Assembly: GCF_003149105.1 (NCBI RefSeq)
Contig: NZ_QGDS01000011.1
Location: 62,001-126,000, forward strand
DNA length: 64,000 bases
DNA from: Faecalicatena contorta
GTDB lineage: Bacteria; Bacillota; Clostridia; Lachnospirales; Lachnospiraceae
Direction of reading: 5' to 3'
Notes under the pieces: generated by a model
What the model was told of the DNA's origin: nothing
The model's input: only the letters and a program-made list of their open reading frames with translations
The model's database searches: none
Program-made: the position numbers and the translations under genes
Part shown: positions 8,539-17,167 of the stretch, one piece after another
Position numbering within the stretch: the first letter of the stretch is position 1
How the letters are laid out: each line of letters opens with the position of its first letter

Positions 8539-8583
8539 AAAGCCAGAGATAAACCTTTTTCACTTCAAAAAGTTTATCTCTGG
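8534..8583 (-). terminator. Terminator of the metNIQ-methyltransferase operon
   Basis: A 17-bp stem with a single bulged base is formed by 8543-8560 and 8567-8583. On the minus strand it is followed by a run of seven U residues after one C (8536-8542). It begins seven bases after the stop of the corrinoid protein gene and is a textbook intrinsic terminator. Confidence 0.9.
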
Positions 8584-8589
8584 CAGGAT

Positions 8590-9267
8590 TTATCTCTCCA
8601 TAACTGCTGAATATTTTTTTAGCACAAGTTCTTTTCCAGTCTCTGCTGCTTTTGATGCTTCTGCCTCGTAACCGTCCGCACCTATTTTCATAGCAAAATT
8701 ATATGAAATCGGCCCCCCGCCTACCATCACAACCAACTTTTCTCTCAGTCCCTCTTCTTCAAGTTTTTTAATCGTTATCTCCATATTTTTCATAGTCGTA
8801 GTCATCAAAGTTGACATCCCGACTAAATTCGCATCTACCGCTTTAGCTTTTTCAATAAACCGGTCCGGAGATACATCGCGACCAAGATCATACACTTCAA
8901 ACCCCTGTGTTTCCAGCATTATTTTAAAAAGGTTTTTGCCAATGTCATGAGTATCACCTTCCACCACACCCACAACCGCTTTCAACTTCACCTTACCATC
9001 AGCATCGTCCCGATTTAAATGCGGTTTCAGAATATCCATTCCAGCATACATTACTTCTGAACAAATCAACAACTCCGGTATGTAATATTCCTGCTCTTCA
9101 TACAAATGTCCCACCTTTTCCATCCCTGCAGACAGTCCATTTGTGATTCCTTCCAAAGCATCATACCCCTGCGCCACATATTCATTTGCAGCCTGCTCAA
9201 CCAAATCTTCATCCATATCAATGACTGCTTCTGCCATCTGAGATAATAAGGTCTGTTTATTATCCAT
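8590..9267 (-). CDS. Corrinoid protein of a methyltransferase system
   Basis: 225 residues. A helical cap domain (1-90) precedes a Rossmann-like cobalamin domain with EGDTHDIGKNL, in which His107 is the expected lower cobalt ligand, then LVGMSTLMTTT and the GGGP turn near 183. Such proteins (MtaC/MtbC/MtvC family) carry a methyl group on Co between a substrate methyltransferase and a methyl acceptor enzyme. ATG 9267 follows AAGGGGG. It is the last gene of the operon, 11 bases after a UroD-type methyltransferase. No reductive activator (RamA type) is encoded nearby. Confidence 0.93.
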   Translation of the reverse strand: MDNKQTLLSQMAEAVIDMDEDLVEQAANEYVAQGYDALEGITNGLSAGMEKVGHLYEEQEYYIPELLICSEVMYAGMDILKPHLNRDDADGKVKLKAVVGVVEGDTHDIGKNLFKIMLETQGFEVYDLGRDVSPDRFIEKAKAVDANLVGMSTLMTTTMKNMEITIKKLEEEGLREKLVVMVGGGPISYNFAMKIGADGYEAEASKAAETGKELVLKKYSAVMER

Positions 9268-9278
9268 TTTTGTCCCCC

Positions 9279-10379
9279 TTATGCCAACCGCTTTTCAACA
9301 TCATTTATGAGTTCGTTCACACGATCTATATTGACCGGATATCCAACATCTGCAACCGTATCCATCATTTCCTGAATATTTTCCAGAGGTGTATCAATCG
9401 GAAGACTACATCCCGACATCGGGGTGTATCCCATTGGTGAGTCATAGCCATCGCGAATCCCCTTCAGTGTTTCAAGTCTTACCTGATCTTTGGAGCCCAT
9501 ATACATAATCGTACCCGGATCAACATTACCAAGAATCCTGCACTTACTTCCTATTTTTTTCTTACACTCCACGATACTTGCCACATTATCTATACTGAAT
9601 CCGGCAACCCCCATATCTGCAATATCTTGCCAAATTCCAGACGTTTGTCCACATATATGCATTACAACGCCTTTTCCATTGCTTTTAATATGATCTACCA
9701 GCTGCTTCAAATATGGCTGGGAAAATTTTCTAAATATTCTTGGACTAATTACTGTACATGAAGACATAGGTTCTGAGATAGTTGGCCCCAACCCAATTGC
9801 CATTGCAGCATCTACATATGCAATGGATGATTCCAAAGCAATCCTGCATAATTTGTGTACAATTTCCGGATTCTTTATACAGGCCTTTAATGTATTATCT
9901 ATCCCCAGCAAAAAACATGCAAATGTAAAAGGTCCAATAATGGCCGCCGAACACCCTACTTCATCTCCTACCTCATCTACCAGATATTTCATTGCTTCCA
10001 GATGAACCGGTAATCTTCCATCTTTATACGGATTCAGCGGTATAAGCCTGTCTATATCTTTTTCATTCTTTATAGCTGGTTCTAGCAGATCTGCTGTGTT
10101 ATCCTCCGGGCAGATTACTTTTGCTCCCATTGCTTCCGGCCATGGAAACAAATCCGTAAATACACGCACGCCATCATATCCAAACTTTCTATACGATGCT
10201 ATCTGTGCGTTTGCCAAAGTCTTCGCTGATGTATTAAATTCTGATATTTTACAGCCATATACCCTTGCCACCCCATTTGCAATATTCGGATTACACGGCA
10301 GACGGTCTACGCCTTCTCCTTTTGCCATCGCGGCAGCTCTTTCTTTTGGCGTCATCTGGATTTTTCGGTTTCTTTCCAT
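9279..10379 (-). CDS. UroD-family cobamide-dependent methyltransferase 1
   Basis: 366 residues of the uroporphyrinogen decarboxylase superfamily, MtaA/CmuA branch. The N-terminal MTPKERAAAMAKGEGVDRLP motif is characteristic. Zinc ligands expected for methyl transfer are present: His241 and Cys243 in MHICGQT and Cys324 in SGCSLP. True heme-pathway UroD enzymes lack this set. It probably moves a methyl group to or from the adjacent corrinoid protein. I start at ATG 10379 because AGGAG lies seven bases upstream; the frame is open to a GTG at 10406. Confidence 0.9.
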   Translation of the reverse strand: MERNRKIQMTPKERAAAMAKGEGVDRLPCNPNIANGVARVYGCKISEFNTSAKTLANAQIASYRKFGYDGVRVFTDLFPWPEAMGAKVICPEDNTADLLEPAIKNEKDIDRLIPLNPYKDGRLPVHLEAMKYLVDEVGDEVGCSAAIIGPFTFACFLLGIDNTLKACIKNPEIVHKLCRIALESSIAYVDAAMAIGLGPTISEPMSSCTVISPRIFRKFSQPYLKQLVDHIKSNGKGVVMHICGQTSGIWQDIADMGVAGFSIDNVASIVECKKKIGSKCRILGNVDPGTIMYMGSKDQVRLETLKGIRDGYDSPMGYTPMSGCSLPIDTPLENIQEMMDTVADVGYPVNIDRVNELINDVEKRLA

Positions 10380-10407
10380 TTTCCTGCTCCTTTTAAGAAA
10401 TTTCACA

Positions 10408-11166
10408 TTAATTATTAATTGTCCATTTCAATGATTTCTCTTTTATTTTATCTAAAACATACATAATCAGCACTAATACCACCGCAAGGAACAGGAAACC
10501 GTCTAATACAAGATCAAATCTTGCAAAATCCGAATAATATTGTACGAAATACCCCAGCCCTGAAGACGCTCCAATCATTTCTGCAACAACCAACATAACA
10601 AATGCAAATTTTAAAGCTATCTGAAGACCTGAAAAAATAGTCGGCGATGCTGCCGGAAGAATCACTTTAAATAACCTTTCCGCACCCTTAATTTCCAAAG
10701 TATCTGAATTTTCCAGATATCTCTTATCAATCGTAGATACTGCCGTTATCGTAGAACCTAGAATGGGCCAAAATGATCCTAAAAAAATAATAAATATAGA
10801 AGAAACTGCAAAACTCGGGAATACCCGAATTGCATATGGAGTTAATAATGTCGCCGGAATAGCGCTAAAACCATTAATATACGGTGTTATATTTGTCCTT
10901 AAGGGTCTATTTAGACCAATGGTTACTCCAAAAATCAACCCTAGAACTAACGCCAGCCCAAAACCTGGTATTAACAATTTCATGGAACTTACTAACCCTA
11001 TCAATAAATCCGGTATATGATCCTTAAATTGGGGGAGTGCTGTTTTTAATCCGACAAACAAAAAAGTATCCAGTACACCAAACACATCCGTCAAAAGTTC
11101 ATAAACTAAAACTATGACAACCCCTACGAGGATAACTCCATAATTTTTTTTCATTTTTTTCTTCAT
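10408..11166 (-). CDS. ABC transporter permease, SsuC/TauC type
   Basis: 252 residues with about six transmembrane helices and the EAA loop ENSDTLEIKGAERLFKVILPAASP, which contacts the ATPase. The family (nitrate/sulfonate/taurine/thiamine-precursor permeases) pairs with NMT1-like binding proteins. Its ATPase and lipoprotein lie directly upstream in the operon (12384 and 11235). The N-terminus is lysine-rich (MKKKMKKNYG), which fits a cytoplasmic start. The ribosome binding site is weak. Confidence 0.9.
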   Translation of the reverse strand: MKKKMKKNYGVILVGVVIVLVYELLTDVFGVLDTFLFVGLKTALPQFKDHIPDLLIGLVSSMKLLIPGFGLALVLGLIFGVTIGLNRPLRTNITPYINGFSAIPATLLTPYAIRVFPSFAVSSIFIIFLGSFWPILGSTITAVSTIDKRYLENSDTLEIKGAERLFKVILPAASPTIFSGLQIALKFAFVMLVVAEMIGASSGLGYFVQYYSDFARFDLVLDGFLFLAVVLVLIMYVLDKIKEKSLKWTINN

Positions 11167-11234
11167 AACTTCATTTCTCTTCTCTCTGTGAGTATTTCAG
11201 AAAGGACTTGAATACTACCAAGTCCTTTCCAATC

Positions 11235-12374
11235 TTAGAATTCGTCGCTGATACCTTTTAAATCCCAATCAATATTAGTATCGTATTTTACATAAAATTC
11301 TTCTCTTTCCTGATAAAAACTGTCATCCGGATTTTCTTCTAATAATTCATCCAGCGCTGCTTTATAAATATCACTATTTACATGTTCTTTCAAATCCACA
11401 TCCGCACTTAGGTATCCAAAGGAATCCATATTATTCCACATTTGAACAACCTTCTGAATAAAAGGATCTGTCTCATATATCATATGTGGGCTCTTAACAA
11501 AAGAATCTACAACTTCCGGCTGAATATCCAGCTCTTCAGAAGTAAGTTTACAAACCTCATCTACAACTGCATCATCTGTCATATCTCTTTCTGCTCTCAA
11601 ATATGCTTTTATCAGCCTCTTTGCTGCTTCCTGATTTGTCTCATCTGCAAGCCATTCATTTGTTGCTACCATTCGGCAGCATGAATGATTCTTATATAAA
11701 TCATCCGGCCACATTTTCACTTCCATACCCATCTCTGCGATTTGTAATTCGTATCCAGTTGCTACAGCTCCAAAATCAATCTCTCCGTTAGCTACTGCTG
11801 CCATAGTGTCGGTATTTTTCTTAAATTCCACAAAGGTAACGTCTTTTTCAATATCAAATCCTGCATCATGAAGAATACTCTTTAACACAATATCTGGAGT
11901 TCCTCCACGTGTAATACCAATTTTCTTTCCCCTGAACGATTCAAGATCTTTATATTCTGTATCAGGAAGAGCAAAAACTGGTGTTTCACCGGTAATCATA
12001 TATCCCCCAAAAATATTAAAGTCCTGACCATTTGCAATCTGCATCAGCGGTCCACCTGTCCCATATGTAGACAAGATATCTACTTTTCCTGCACTTAAAG
12101 CTGAAAAAGCGTCTGTCCCGTTACTGATATATTGAACTTCTACTTCAATTCCTTCTTCTTCCAGATAATTTCTCTCCTCAGCAAGATACTGGAACACCTG
12201 TCCTGACGTAGCTTGTGCAGCAATTGATACCTTAAGGGGTTTATCCGAATCTGCCGCTTCGCTGTTTTTATTTTCTTCCTGTGTTCCTTCACTTTTTCCG
12301 GAGTTTCCACACCCTATACATAACATTGAAAAGGCAAGGCCCAATGCTACAATTCTTATCAACTTCTTTTTCAT
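11235..12374 (-). CDS. ABC transporter substrate-binding lipoprotein, NMT1/SsuA-like
   Basis: 379 residues. The signal peptide ends in a lipobox (SMLCIGC, Cys near 22), followed by an acidic spacer and a two-lobed NMT1/THI5-like binding domain (LKVSIAAQATSGQVFQYLAEERNYLEEEGI). Relatives bind alkanesulfonates, taurine, riboflavin or thiamine precursors. The ligand here is not evident; the methyltransferase context suggests a methylated compound. AAGGAG precedes ATG 12374. It lies between its ATPase and permease genes. Confidence 0.9.
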   Translation of the reverse strand: MKKKLIRIVALGLAFSMLCIGCGNSGKSEGTQEENKNSEAADSDKPLKVSIAAQATSGQVFQYLAEERNYLEEEGIEVEVQYISNGTDAFSALSAGKVDILSTYGTGGPLMQIANGQDFNIFGGYMITGETPVFALPDTEYKDLESFRGKKIGITRGGTPDIVLKSILHDAGFDIEKDVTFVEFKKNTDTMAAVANGEIDFGAVATGYELQIAEMGMEVKMWPDDLYKNHSCCRMVATNEWLADETNQEAAKRLIKAYLRAERDMTDDAVVDEVCKLTSEELDIQPEVVDSFVKSPHMIYETDPFIQKVVQMWNNMDSFGYLSADVDLKEHVNSDIYKAALDELLEENPDDSFYQEREEFYVKYDTNIDWDLKGISDEF

Positions 12375-12383
12375 TTTTTCTCC

Positions 12384-13166
12384 TTAACACTGTACTTTTA
12401 GTTGTATTTCATCATTAATAATCTTAATCAGCTGATTCCGCAACCCCATAACATTCTTATTCTCATACATATTCTCACGTTTGACCTTCTGCTTCTCACC
12501 TAATTGGTATTGAGCAATCACCTTGCTCGGAGCTTGTCCCAAAACATATATATCTGTTGCCAGATACAATGCCTCGTCCACATCATGTGTTACAAAAAAA
12601 ACTGTCTTCCGATTTTTCTCCTGTTTCCAAAGATTCAACACCAAATCCTGCAGTTTTGCCCGTGTTACAGCATCCAACGCCGCAAACGGTTCATCCATCA
12701 AAAGAACCGGCGGGTCTATTCCAAATGCTCTTGCGATTGCACATCTCTGTTTCATTCCTCCGGACAGTTCCTTCGGAAGTTTGTCAAAAACACTTTCATC
12801 AAGCCCTACATCGGACATTTTTTCTAACGCTTTATTCTTTCTCTCCTCTCGTTTCATTTCTGGGTAACGCTGTTTTAAAGCAATTGTTATATTTTCACCT
12901 GCTGTCATCCAGGGAAACAAGCCATAATCCTGAAATACAACTCCTCGCTGCAATCCCGCCGATTCGATTTTCTTATCATTAATAAGGAGTTCTCCTTCAT
13001 CCTGTTTTTCAAGTCCTGCCAGTAATCTTAACAAGGTACTTTTCCCACACCCCGATGGACCTAACAGACAAACAAATGCACCCGCTTCTGCATTTAATGT
13101 AAGATCTGATAAAATCAATTTTTCATCATAAGAAAAACTAACATTATTTACCGCTATATTCAGCAC
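12384..13166 (-). CDS. ABC transporter ATP-binding protein, SsuB/TauB type
   Basis: 260 residues with canonical motifs: Walker A GPSGCGKSTLL, Q-loop in VFQDYGLF, signature LSGGMKQR, Walker B LLMDEPFAALD and H-loop FFVTHDVDEAL. The start is a GTG at 13166 with AGGAGG five bases upstream. It energises the importer formed with 11235 and 10408. A 66-base gap separates it from the upstream UroD gene; no terminator is visible there, so transcription likely continues from metNIQ. Confidence 0.93.
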   Translation of the reverse strand: MLNIAVNNVSFSYDEKLILSDLTLNAEAGAFVCLLGPSGCGKSTLLRLLAGLEKQDEGELLINDKKIESAGLQRGVVFQDYGLFPWMTAGENITIALKQRYPEMKREERKNKALEKMSDVGLDESVFDKLPKELSGGMKQRCAIARAFGIDPPVLLMDEPFAALDAVTRAKLQDLVLNLWKQEKNRKTVFFVTHDVDEALYLATDIYVLGQAPSKVIAQYQLGEKQKVKRENMYENKNVMGLRNQLIKIINDEIQLKVQC

Positions 13167-13232
13167 TTCTGCCTCCTCTTTTCTGATATCTTATAGAACT
13201 AATATTTAACATTCTTTGGCCTGAATGAAGCC

Positions 13233-14324
13233 TCAGAAGAATACATTTCTCATTCCTTTCGGCATACACCCTTTTCTGGCATCTTTGCCGTACATTGCTG
13301 CAGCATTCATAAATGCAGTCATATTTTCCGCTGAGGTCCCCACCGGTGTCGTACAGCCCGGACAAAGCGTGTATCCCTTTGGATTATCTCCAGCTTCCCA
13401 AATACATTTTTTTACATTTGCTTCTATCTCTTCTTGGGTTCCGTCTTTTAATACTTCCACCGGTGTCAGGTTGCCGCTGATAGAAACGCGTTCTCCAAAG
13501 GATTTCTTTAATTCCTGGAGACTCTCACAATTGTCTACCCAGAAACCACTGACTCCTGCATCTGCAACTTCCTTCCACCGGTCCTTTGTATGGCCGCAAA
13601 TATGGATAGATGTTGACGTCTGAAACTCATTCATTTGTTTAACTGCCTGCGTCAGGTATGGCAGGAAAAATTCATTAAACTGCTTTTTACTTAACAGGTT
13701 CTTAGATGCAATTGGCTCTGACAGCATAAACTTAATTCCCAGTTTCCGGTTCATTTCCTTACAGCATCTTACAATACAATCGGTACTGTACTGAAGCAGA
13801 CGGTGTATACCTTCTCTGTTCTTTACGGTAGCCTTTAAAAAATTCTCTGTTCCGATTAAACTCGCTGCCGTTGTAAGCGGACCAGCCAGACCGCTGCCCA
13901 GGATTCTCTCTTCACCAAATCGCTCCAGCAGTCTCTCAAAAGCCTCAATAATGACAGGAAACCGCCCATCCTTCTGTATATTTATAAATCCCAGATGTTC
14001 CACTTCATCTAAAGACCGCAAAGCTGGTTCAACTATATAAGAAACATTCTTCTTAGGATAAACAAGCTTTGTCCCAAGTGCCTCTACCAGGGTGCGCAGC
14101 CCAAGCCCGATTCCCATATTATCTGCCTGAAAATCTTCTGCAAGTCTGGCTTCTACCTCTACCATCAAATCTGCCGAAAAATAATAATCACAAATATTAA
14201 TTCCGTATAACGGACCAACTGTCTCTCCTGCACTTAATGATGTGGGAATCCGGTCAACCTCTTCCCCCTTAGCATAGGCTATCACACGTTCCTTTGGAGT
14301 CATTTTTAATTTTATTAACTGCAT
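13233..14324 (-). CDS. UroD-family cobamide-dependent methyltransferase 2
   Basis: 363 residues, a divergent paralogue of the product at 9279. It has MTPKERVIAYAKGEEVDRIP at the N-terminus and the same zinc set at the same positions: His241 and Cys243 in IHICGHT, Cys324 in CPGCTTP. Two such enzymes with one corrinoid protein suggest either a substrate methyltransferase plus an acceptor methyltransferase, or two substrates. It starts 9 bases after metQ stops. The C-terminal tail (KGMRNVFF) is basic. The ribosome binding site is poor, consistent with translational coupling. Confidence 0.88.
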   Translation of the reverse strand: MQLIKLKMTPKERVIAYAKGEEVDRIPTSLSAGETVGPLYGINICDYYFSADLMVEVEARLAEDFQADNMGIGLGLRTLVEALGTKLVYPKKNVSYIVEPALRSLDEVEHLGFINIQKDGRFPVIIEAFERLLERFGEERILGSGLAGPLTTAASLIGTENFLKATVKNREGIHRLLQYSTDCIVRCCKEMNRKLGIKFMLSEPIASKNLLSKKQFNEFFLPYLTQAVKQMNEFQTSTSIHICGHTKDRWKEVADAGVSGFWVDNCESLQELKKSFGERVSISGNLTPVEVLKDGTQEEIEANVKKCIWEAGDNPKGYTLCPGCTTPVGTSAENMTAFMNAAAMYGKDARKGCMPKGMRNVFF

Positions 14325-14333
14325 TTTCTTATG

Positions 14334-15161
14334 TTATTCCCAGCAAGGAATCTGTGTACCCTGCTTTTCTGTCTTAAAATACTCAGCCAACTCGTCACAC
14401 TGAACCACTTCTGCAATCTCTTTCGCCCACTTGGCATCCTTATCTTCTGCCCTCACCGCAAATCCGACTGCATAAACATCGTTGTCATCAGATGTACAAA
14501 GATATCCGTCCGCAGGGAGCCCCGCATTCACCATATGGCCTGCCGCAAGACAGATTGCATCTGCATCACCAAGAGACTGTGGCAGAACGGACATCTCGGC
14601 TTCAATAAACTCAAAGTTATGAGGATTCTCTTTTACATCATACATCGTGGGGGATTCTACACTATCATCCAACGTAATTAACCCCTGGGCCTGAAGCATA
14701 TTAAGTCCCCGTGCCTGATTTGTGGCATCATTGCAAAGACCAATTACGGCTCCGTCCGGAAGTTCAGCAACAGATTCCCACTTATCGGAATACATGGCAA
14801 ACAACGGATAGAATGTTTTTGGTTCAATCATCACCAGATCTGTGCCGTTTTCCTCATTATAACTCTTCATATAGGGTTCATGCTGATACCAATTCATATC
14901 AATGCTTCCCTCTGCAAGCGCAACATCCGGCTGAACACTGTCATCAAACACTTTTTCTTCTACTGTGTAGCCAAGTCCTTCTATTTTATCGCATACAGAC
15001 GCCAACTGATCTACCATGTCTGCACGGATTCCTATTTTAATGAAGTTTTTTTCTCCGGAAGCTTCTTTCGAGTCTGTTTTTGAATCTGCTCCTCCACAGC
15101 CTGTCATGACCGCTCCTGTCATGACTACTGTCAAGAGTATGCTTAACATTTTCTTTTTCAT
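14334..15161 (-). CDS. metQ: MetQ/NlpA-type substrate-binding lipoprotein
   Basis: 275 residues. Lipobox AVMTGC follows a short signal peptide, then the NlpA fold (FIKIGIRADMVDQLASVCDK, DVALAEGSIDMNWYQHEPYM). NlpA/MetQ proteins feed methionine and analogues to MetNI. Because the operon continues into methyltransferase genes, the true ligand may be a methylated amino acid or thioether rather than methionine; that is inference. AAGGAG precedes ATG 15161. Genes metI and metN lie upstream. Confidence 0.88.
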   Translation of the reverse strand: MKKKMLSILLTVVMTGAVMTGCGGADSKTDSKEASGEKNFIKIGIRADMVDQLASVCDKIEGLGYTVEEKVFDDSVQPDVALAEGSIDMNWYQHEPYMKSYNEENGTDLVMIEPKTFYPLFAMYSDKWESVAELPDGAVIGLCNDATNQARGLNMLQAQGLITLDDSVESPTMYDVKENPHNFEFIEAEMSVLPQSLGDADAICLAAGHMVNAGLPADGYLCTSDDNDVYAVGFAVRAEDKDAKWAKEIAEVVQCDELAEYFKTEKQGTQIPCWE

Positions 15162-15221
15162 TGCAATTCTCCTTCTGTAAAAATATATTTAAAAACATGC
15201 ATCTGCCTGTTTTTATTTCCA

Positions 15222-15890
15222 TTATTTTAATTTGCGATAAATCCAATCACCAAAATATTGAATAAATGCAACCAGTATAATTAGGATAACGCAGATGGAA
15301 TACATAATCTGCTTGTTAAAGTTCTGATATCCATAAGTTAAGGCTATTGCCCCGAGTCCTCCTGCCCCGACAGCCCCTGCCATTGCTGTTGCCCCCAGCA
15401 AATTAATAATTGCAAGGCACAAACCTGATATAATAGACGGAACAGACTCTTTCAGCATCACTTTCATAACTATTTGTGACTTAGATGCTCCAAAGGACTG
15501 TGCTGCTTCTATCAAAGCGGGGTCAACTTCCTTAAAACTATTCTGGAAAATACGAGCCATAAACGGGGTACAGGCAACCGTCAAGGGTACGATTGCCGCC
15601 TGGTCTCCAATGGAGCTTCCTACAATTAACCGGGTGAATGGTATAATGGATATCATCAGTATAATAAAAGGAAAAGACCGGATAGTATTAACCAGAAAAT
15701 CGAGAATTCGATTGACTATCCGATTTTCACATAATCCGTTTTTTTCCGTAAGAATCAGTATAACACCCAGGAAAAATCCAAATATGGTTGATAAAACACC
15801 TGATATCAACAACATCTTAAGAGTAGCAAAAAAGGCCGGAATAATCAGCATCTGACAGATTTGTAAAAAAGTATAGTTTTTCAGAGCCAT
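15222..15890 (-). CDS. metI: MetI-type ABC transporter permease
   Basis: 222 residues with five to six hydrophobic helices. The segment VDPALIEAAQSFGASKSQIVMKVMLKE contains the EAA-like motif, and SFPFIILMISIIPFTRLIVG and AGAVGAGGLGAIA are typical of MetI. Its ATG overlaps the TAA of metN (TAATG), implying translational coupling. It forms the membrane channel of the importer with MetN and MetQ. Confidence 0.92.
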   Translation of the reverse strand: MALKNYTFLQICQMLIIPAFFATLKMLLISGVLSTIFGFFLGVILILTEKNGLCENRIVNRILDFLVNTIRSFPFIILMISIIPFTRLIVGSSIGDQAAIVPLTVACTPFMARIFQNSFKEVDPALIEAAQSFGASKSQIVMKVMLKESVPSIISGLCLAIINLLGATAMAGAVGAGGLGAIALTYGYQNFNKQIMYSICVILIILVAFIQYFGDWIYRKLK

Positions 15891-16882
15891 TATTCTTCCT
15901 CCTCTGTATTATAAAGCAATTCATGCCAATTTACCTTTTGCTTATTTAAATGTGAAGTGACTTGATTCAGATGCTCATCATCAACATGGATAATAAAAAT
16001 TCCCATGCTGTCGTTCTGATAGGTCTGAATTTTTCCATCTAAAATCGGGAATATGTAATGCAGCTCTGCCGACATCCTTCCAAAGAATTCACCGTCCTGT
16101 ATATCATTTGCAGGATATGCAATCTGGATATTATGTCCCTGCCTTGGAAGCTTTAATTCTTCCTCACCCAGCAGCCGTTTCAGTGACTTCGGCTGTTTTA
16201 TAAATATTTCTTTTACTGTACCGATATCTGCAATCTTTCCATTCTCCAGAATGCAGGCTTTATTACAGGCTTTACGCACAACTTCCATCTGGTGCGTCAC
16301 GATAACTATTGTAATTCCAATCTTTTGATTAATCTCCATCAAAAGTTCCAGGATAGAATTTGTTGTGTTTGGATCCAGTGCTGATGTTGCCTCATCACAT
16401 AACAGAATCTTAGGCTCCATGGTTAAGGCTCTTGCTATTGCCACACGCTGTTTCTGTCCGCCGCTCAGATTCCTGGGCTTTGCATTCATCTTATCTCTTA
16501 ATCCAACCAGATCCAGAAGTTCCTTTACTTTACAATCAATGTCTTCTTTTGAATATTTCCAGCACTGCATTGGAAGTGCAATATTCTTATACACGTTCTC
16601 GCGCTCCAGCAATGAAAACTGCTGAAAAATCATTCCTACGTGTCTACGAAATTCTCTTAATTCTTTTTCATCAAAATCTTTGACCTCACATCCGTCTACC
16701 AAAAGACTGCCTTCCTGATAAGATGTCAGCCCATTGATACAACGAAGAAGTGTGGACTTCCCTGCACCACTGCGTCCAACCAATGCATAGATATCTCCAT
16801 CATCAATCCTCAGATTTATATTTTCTAATACACTTGTTCCGTCATCTTCCCATACCTTTTTCAGGTTTTTGATTTCAATCAC
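15890..16882 (-). CDS. metN: MetN-type ABC transporter ATP-binding protein with NIL domain
   Basis: 330 residues. ATPase motifs are complete: Walker A GRSGAGKSTLL, Q-loop MIFQQFSLL, signature LSGGQKQR, Walker B LLCDEATSALD, H-loop VTHQMEV. The C-terminal 80 residues (GHNIQIAYPANDIQDGEF onward) match the NIL domain that binds methionine for feedback inhibition. The start is GTG 16882 preceded by AGGAG. It is the first gene of an operon of about 8.3 kb that ends at 8590. Confidence 0.93.
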   Translation of the reverse strand: MIEIKNLKKVWEDDGTSVLENINLRIDDGDIYALVGRSGAGKSTLLRCINGLTSYQEGSLLVDGCEVKDFDEKELREFRRHVGMIFQQFSLLERENVYKNIALPMQCWKYSKEDIDCKVKELLDLVGLRDKMNAKPRNLSGGQKQRVAIARALTMEPKILLCDEATSALDPNTTNSILELLMEINQKIGITIVIVTHQMEVVRKACNKACILENGKIADIGTVKEIFIKQPKSLKRLLGEEELKLPRQGHNIQIAYPANDIQDGEFFGRMSAELHYIFPILDGKIQTYQNDSMGIFIIHVDDEHLNQVTSHLNKQKVNWHELLYNTEEEE

Positions 16883-16924
16883 TCTACTTCTCCTAGTTGT
16901 ACTTCGACAAAAATTCTTAATGTT

Positions 16925-16975
16925 TTTCTTCTAATTACGCGAAGAAATTATAACATTTTTATTTTTTTTTCACAA
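16925..16975 (-). promoter_or_regulatory. Promoter and candidate operator of the metN operon
   Basis: On the minus strand TTGTGA (16970-16975) and TATAAT (16947-16952) are exactly 17 bases apart. Directly downstream, at the expected transcription start, TTTCTTC and GAAGAAA (16941-16947 and 16925-16931) form a 7-bp inverted repeat around a 9-base spacer. Transcription would begin about 60 bases before the GTG start, leaving no room for a SAM riboswitch. A second inverted repeat further upstream (17047-17080) is unassigned. Confidence 0.7.
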
Positions 16976-17089
16976 ATCGATATTTATTATAAATAACCTT
17001 ATTTATTCACATTTTCTATATATCATCTTGAAAACTCTACAGACTTGAATGAAAGATTACAGTCCTTTGATCTTCCATTCTTTTATGCA

Positions 17090-17123
17090 CAAAATACCCC
17101 TGCTACATTTCTGCAGCAAGGGT
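17090..17123 (-). terminator. Terminator after the amidase gene
   Basis: Arms 17115-17123 and 17096-17104 pair over 9 bp; one position is a G-U pair on the minus strand but a C-A mismatch on the plus strand. The minus-strand RNA continues AUUUU. It lies 45 bases beyond the stop codon at 17168. A second 11-bp inverted repeat (17047-17080), also better paired on the minus strand, follows without a U-run. Confidence 0.7.
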
Positions 17124-17167
17124 GCCCCATTTGTTTGTTTTCCTTCGTATGTACCCATTTCTCTTCT

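Noticed and set aside
16883-17090. SAM riboswitch or T-box upstream of metN
   Set aside because: The promoter sits only about 60 bases before the start codon, and no S-box or T-box core was found upstream.
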